From positions 18,284 to 24,315 of the forward strand of contig MKSH01000080.1 in assembly GCA_001898095.1 (NCBI GenBank): a stretch of DNA of 6,032 nucleotides. The letters run 5' to 3'. Position numbers and translations under genes: made by a program. This DNA comes from Solirubrobacterales bacterium 70-9. Lineage in GTDB: Bacteria > Actinomycetota > Thermoleophilia > Solirubrobacterales > 70-9. This document shows positions 5,992-6,032 of this stretch, piece after piece. Every line of letters begins with the position of its first letter. Position 1 is the first letter of the stretch. The notes below the pieces were generated by a model. That model searched no databases. It was not told where the DNA came from and saw only the letters and a list, made by a program, of their open reading frames with translations.

Positions 5992-6032
5992 GCGGACATC
6001 CTCGGCTGCGCCGCGCGCCGCCGCATCGGCAG

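Noticed and set aside
5992..6032. Possible upstream gene end or N-terminal extension of the fusion protein
   Set aside because: The fusion frame is open to the edge (ADAAARGAAEDVR before the Met), but 41 bases are too few to call either, and the AGGA-ATG arrangement favours the start at 5991.

Overview
The window is very GC-rich and gene-dense, with strong GC bias at third codon positions. Its gene families are typical of high-GC Actinobacteria: a phosphoketolase-acetate kinase pair, an aldehyde dehydrogenase with a DUF779 partner, and a phosphoribosyltransferase-hydrolase fusion resembling mycobacterial Rv0571c. A deep actinobacterial lineage such as Thermoleophilia is plausible, but the sequence alone does not settle it. 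There are no tRNA or rRNA genes, mobile elements, CRISPR arrays or long repeats.

Layout: Positions 1-1307 (plus strand) hold the 3' end of a phosphoketolase gene (xfp) and a complete acetate kinase gene (ackA). The two overlap through a GTGA start/stop junction. A short convergent gap (1308-1383) carries a candidate two-way terminator hairpin. Everything to the right is on the minus strand. In transcription order (right to left) this is a two-domain phosphoribosyltransferase/alpha-beta hydrolase protein (5991-4651), a 163-base gap, a zinc alcohol dehydrogenase (4487-3420), a 118-base gap, an NAD-type aldehyde dehydrogenase (3301-1757), and, 31 bases later, a small DUF779 protein (1725-1384).

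How the genes may work together: Phosphoketolase cleaves xylulose-5-phosphate or fructose-6-phosphate to acetyl phosphate, and acetate kinase converts that to acetate plus ATP. Opposite them, alcohol dehydrogenase and aldehyde dehydrogenase interconvert ethanol, acetaldehyde and acetate with NAD(H). The window is therefore a compact C2 (acetyl phosphate, acetate, acetaldehyde, ethanol) module in which both branches meet at acetate. The DUF779 protein is a recurrent genetic partner of this aldehyde dehydrogenase subfamily and has no established biochemical role known to me. The fusion protein has two apparently intact active sites but no known substrate. Its mycobacterial relative lies in the DosR (hypoxia/dormancy) regulon, so a low-oxygen or energy-stress role for the locus is a reasonable but untested inference.

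No clearly new system was found. The best leads are the fusion enzyme, the DUF779-aldehyde dehydrogenase pair and the convergent C2 gene arrangement.
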